Part shown: in pieces, positions 4,935 through 7,034 of the stretch
How positions within the stretch are numbered: position 1 is the stretch's first letter
Layout: each line of letters starts with the position of its first letter
Source of the DNA: Candidatus Sumerlaeota bacterium
GTDB lineage: Bacteria; Sumerlaeota; Sumerlaeia; JADFCT01
Assembly: GCA_026398575.1 (NCBI GenBank)
Contig: JAPLSP010000779.1
Location: forward strand, 1-7,034
Length of the DNA: 7,034 nucleotides
Direction: 5' to 3'
The notes under the pieces: model-generated
Seen by the model: the letters and a program-made list of their open reading frames with translations, nothing else
Told to the model about the DNA's origin: nothing
Databases searched by the model: none
Program-made: the position numbers and the translations under genes

Positions 4935-6437
4935 TCATTGTGATTTCTTCACCTTCGCCTTCTTCGCGCGTGGTGCGATCCAGCCTTCGGACGCTCGCTG
5001 CTTCAATTCGTCAGCCGTCTTTCGGAGGGCCGGATTCTTGACCAGATTGTTCTCCTCCAGCGGATCGGCTTGCATGTCGTAGAGATATTCCTCGCCGTTG
5101 GTGTAGAAAAAATATTTCCATCTTGCTGTGCGAATCATACGCCCGGCATCTCCGCCCCGGTAGTTCTCGGAAAGGGCGTAGCGGTCCTTGCCATCCTCCG
5201 TGCCTTTCATCAACGGCGCCAGGCTCTTGCCCTCCAGGCCGGACGGCTTGGGCAGGTTGCAGAGGTCGCACAGGGTTGGGAAGATGTCCATGTTCATCGC
5301 CGGCGCGCTGATGACCTTGCCTAGCGGCAGAGCCTTCGGAAACGACCAGATGAACGGGATGCTCGCCGAGCCGTCGTAGAAACTGTTCTTATACCAGATG
5401 CCGCGGTCGCCCAGCATCTCGCCGTGGTCGGCCGTGTAGAGGATGATCGTCTTCTCGCGCAGGCCCAGTTCGTCCAGCTTCTTCAGGATGCGCCCGAATT
5501 CCTCGTCCACGTAGGTGACCATGCCGTAGTAGATCGCCTTGGCCCGCAGGACTTCCTCGTTGGTCGCCTCCCCGAGTTTGTATTTCGCCCGCTCCTGCTT
5601 CGAGATGGCGGGTAACTCTTCGATGAGCTGGGCCGGGGCGCGCGGCGGGCTGACCTTGCCGCGATAGAGGTCGTAATAGGGCTGCTGGATCGTGAACGGG
5701 AAATGCGGCTTGGTGAAGGATACGCCCATGAAGAATTTCCCCGCCTTGTTTTGTTCAAGGAAGGCGAGCGCCTCGTTGGCCGTCAGATGCTCGGGATTTT
5801 TCTCCACCGGCCACTTGGAGACCTGTGCTTGCTGCGGCAGCCGGCCAAAACTCTCATCCCCTTCCGCCTTGGCACGTTCCGCCTTGGCAGCCTTCTTGTT
5901 TTTGGCTCCCTCGCCGCTCTCTTGGAAGCGCGGGTCGCCCCAATGGGTTTTTCCAAACCACGCGGTCTGGTAGCCGGCCTTGTTGAAGACATCGGCCAGC
6001 GTCGTCATGTTCTCGTATTTCTGGTTGGCGGTGTTGCCGAGCGTCTGGAGATGGCTGGGCATCCGCCCGCTCACCAGCGACACGCGCGACGGCACGCAAA
6101 TCGGATTCTGGCAATAAGCGCTCGTGAATCGCACTCCCCGCGCGGCGAGGCCATCCAGCGTCGGCGTTTTCACCAGCGCGTCGCCGTAGCAACCGATGAT
6201 GCGCGGGTTGTGTTCGTCGGTCATCAGCAGGATGACGTTATAGGACTCAGTGGCCTCGGCGGCGTGCAGCGGGGCCAGCGGCGCCAGCAGCAGCGAAGCG
6301 ATTAAAAGCACGCTGGTCGAAAACAAACGCTTCCGGCGAATACAAATGCCGCGGCTTCTAGGGCGACTATGAAGTGACGATCTCCTCGATATGGATATTG
6401 AGTGAGCACGTAGTCGGAACCATGTTTCTCCTGCCAC
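4935..6437 (-). CDS. Exported sulfatase, formylglycine-dependent, catalytic domain complete
   Basis: The 500-codon frame has GTG at 6437. Signal peptide at residues 38-60 (LFSTSVLLIASLLLAPLAPL, then HAA). The type I sulfatase landmarks are present: NVILLMTDEHN (metal ligands D74/E75-H), TPTLDGLAARGVRF, CVPSR at 114-118 (C114 becomes formylglycine), GKTHWG (K163, H165), TKPHFPF (H245), YTADHGEMLGDRG (D337, H338), WYKNSFYD (K350), and the C-terminal W-K-Y-x-x-Y and LYDMQADPLEENNL motifs. The T-D-E-H-N start suggests the iduronate-sulfatase/choline-sulfatase-like branch; the substrate is probably a sulfated polysaccharide. Lys/Ala-rich insert at 178-195 and basic tail KKAKVKKSQ. No ATG occurs in frame before residue 72; candidate starts are GTG 6437 or TTG 6326, neither with a good ribosome binding site. 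First of three coupled genes. Confidence 0.9.
   Translation of the reverse strand: MAGETWFRLRAHSISISRRSSLHSRPRSRGICIRRKRLFSTSVLLIASLLLAPLAPLHAAEATESYNVILLMTDEHNPRIIGCYGDALVKTPTLDGLAARGVRFTSAYCQNPICVPSRVSLVSGRMPSHLQTLGNTANQKYENMTTLADVFNKAGYQTAWFGKTHWGDPRFQESGEGAKNKKAAKAERAKAEGDESFGRLPQQAQVSKWPVEKNPEHLTANEALAFLEQNKAGKFFMGVSFTKPHFPFTIQQPYYDLYRGKVSPPRAPAQLIEELPAISKQERAKYKLGEATNEEVLRAKAIYYGMVTYVDEEFGRILKKLDELGLREKTIILYTADHGEMLGDRGIWYKNSFYDGSASIPFIWSFPKALPLGKVISAPAMNMDIFPTLCDLCNLPKPSGLEGKSLAPLMKGTEDGKDRYALSENYRGGDAGRMIRTARWKYFFYTNGEEYLYDMQADPLEENNLVKNPALRKTADELKQRASEGWIAPRAKKAKVKKSQ
6286..6318 (-). repeat. 33-bp direct repeat, copy in the full-length sulfatase leader
   Basis: Exact copy of 4555-4587, in the same orientation and reading frame of the leader, 1,731 bp away. 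The GH127 leader near 4885-4936 is similar in protein (LLLAPLAALHAA) but not identical in DNA. Confidence 0.95.
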
Positions 6438-6934
6438 TGCTGCGATGTCTCATAGACATTCGGACTGGTTGGAAGGTTTGCGCGTTGTCTCCAAAATAGA
6501 TGGAGTTTTTGCTGTGCCCACCAGAACTTCTTGGCGTTCTCGCAAAACTCCCATCGTTCTGGCTGGGTCCATACGCCTAAGCGCCAACGCATAGCGCCGA
6601 TCATCTGACTCTGCGCAACCGGCCAAGCGGTTTCCGCCTGCCGCCATGCCAGGCGCCGCAGAGGAAAGAACAAGGGCGCTATGTCAGCGGCATTGTGGCG
6701 ATCCTCGGACGTCTGCCACAGGCGCCACGCCGCATATTCCGGACGATCCTCTGTCATGGTTTGATGCCAATCCGGCGGCAGGTAAGGAATCGCCGCCGTG
6801 CCATTCAAATCGCCTTTGGTATCCCACTGAGGGCGTGAGCCTGCCAAGGTATCAAGGAAACAACCCGAAACAATAGTGTTGAGGCTTGTGCCTTTCTCGA
6901 TATGTATCCAGTAATTGGCCGGTCCGCTTAGTGC
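6302..6934 (-). pseudogene. Fragment of an unrecognised Trp-rich protein, both ends probably lost
   Basis: One frame is open for 211 codons, from the transposase stop at 6935 down to TAA at 6302. I do not recognise the family. The translation is protein-like and unusually rich in Trp, for example EYAAWRLWQTSEDRHN, RLAWRQAETAWPVAQSQ, RWRLGVWTQPERWEF and KKFWWAQQKLHLFW. The only likely internal ATG is at 6757 (MTEDRPEY), with no clear ribosome binding site, and coherent residues (SRPQWDTKGDLNGTAA) precede it, so the real start lies upstream and is missing. The last part (about 6302-6370) overlaps the sulfatase leader in another frame and reads AAAFVFAGSVCF, unlike the rest, so the 3' end is probably also foreign. 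No signal peptide or clear membrane segment is seen. The exact left limit of homology, between 6848 and 6934, is uncertain. Confidence 0.45.
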
Positions 6935-7034
6935 TTATCTATAAATAACAATGACCTTATTCAACACAATCATGGCAGCGGCCAAAGTAACCAAAGCGAC
7001 GTGTGACAAGTCCGTCTTCTCATATCTCGGTATG
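6935..7034 (-). mobile_element. C-terminus of an IS5-type DDE transposase (gene runs off the window)
   Basis: The last 32 codons and TAA of a minus-strand gene entering from the right. The residues read IPRYEKTDLSHVAL, then VTLAAAMIVLNKVIVIYR. The RYEKT-x(4)-[A/F]-L-x-x-LA-x-x-I-x-L ending is the usual C-terminus of IS5-family (IS4/IS5 superfamily) transposases, following the DDE catalytic core. The end of the insertion sequence should lie within some tens of bases beyond the stop (about 6850-6934), but without the other end of the element its terminal inverted repeat cannot be defined. Confidence 0.65.

Larger units (their letters stand above)
4525..4938 (-). pseudogene. Truncated GH127-like glycosidase (DUF1680 family), N-terminal fragment
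   Basis: An ATG at 4938 overlaps the sulfatase stop (ATGA, 4938-4935), suggesting translational coupling. Residues 1-22 form a signal peptide (MKHTLLTALLLAPLAALHAA). Residues 30-84 match the start of GH127 beta-L-arabinofuranosidase-type enzymes: VPFNQVRVDDAFWSPRLE, then VTIPGLLDLAETQGKIDNFA and AGRKPGKI. The family normally continues with an F-x-D-[S/T]-D-x-Y-K motif and runs to about 600 residues or more. Here homology stops at about 4687 and the frame continues for some 53 unrelated residues before TGA at 4525, overlapping the next gene out of frame. The catalytic region (Glu and the Cys-rich zinc site) is absent, so it cannot be active. A second frame across 4686-4626 ends in TAG just before the next ribosome binding site, consistent with an internal deletion that joined the gene head to another gene's tail. 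Confidence 0.75.

Noticed and set aside
5070..6305. Plus-strand frames opposite the full-length sulfatase (up to 200 codons)
   Set aside because: The sulfatase on the other strand has all its catalytic motifs; these are antisense shadows.

Overview
The window reads as bacterial chromosomal DNA, fairly GC-rich, from an organism that secretes many polysaccharide-degrading enzymes. Exported formylglycine-type sulfatases next to a GH127-type glycosidase, an Rhs/YD-repeat remnant and a giant Ala-rich repeat protein are typical of the PVC group (Verrucomicrobiota, Kiritimatiellota, Lentisphaerota, Planctomycetota). That placement is inference from gene content; there is no rRNA or other marker gene here.

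Left part (1-3383): a large plus-strand gene runs in from outside the window and ends at 2859. It combines phage-tail-fibre-like repeats, two blocks of nine-residue Ala-rich repeats, and a beta-propeller with six Asp-boxes. The propeller appears to be inserted into the C-terminal domain. Convergent to it, and overlapping its last 28 bases, is a complete CYTH-domain gene (class IV adenylate cyclase / triphosphatase superfamily). Upstream of the CYTH start is a 15-bp inverted repeat carrying a third, tandem copy of the same motif.

Middle (3595-4320): a decayed Rhs/YD-repeat pseudogene on the minus strand, readable only by changing frame three times, followed by a short stretch that looks like mobile-element debris.

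Right part (4275-7034): a minus-strand gene run in the order IS5-type transposase C-terminus, fragment of an unrecognised Trp-rich protein, full-length sulfatase, N-terminal fragment of a GH127-like enzyme, N-terminal fragment of a second sulfatase. The sulfatase stop and the GH127 start share an ATGA overlap, and the second sulfatase keeps a good ribosome binding site, so this was once an ordinary operon for breaking down a sulfated glycan. Only the full-length sulfatase keeps a complete catalytic domain, and it has no in-frame ATG before that domain. The two sulfatases share an identical 33-bp stretch in their signal-peptide region.

Overall this is a region of gene fragments and rearrangement junctions beside two apparently functional genes (repeat protein and CYTH). 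I see no tRNA, rRNA, CRISPR array or recognisable new defence system. The most unusual items are the architecture of the repeat protein and the mosaic, leader-centred breakpoints in the sulfatase operon.
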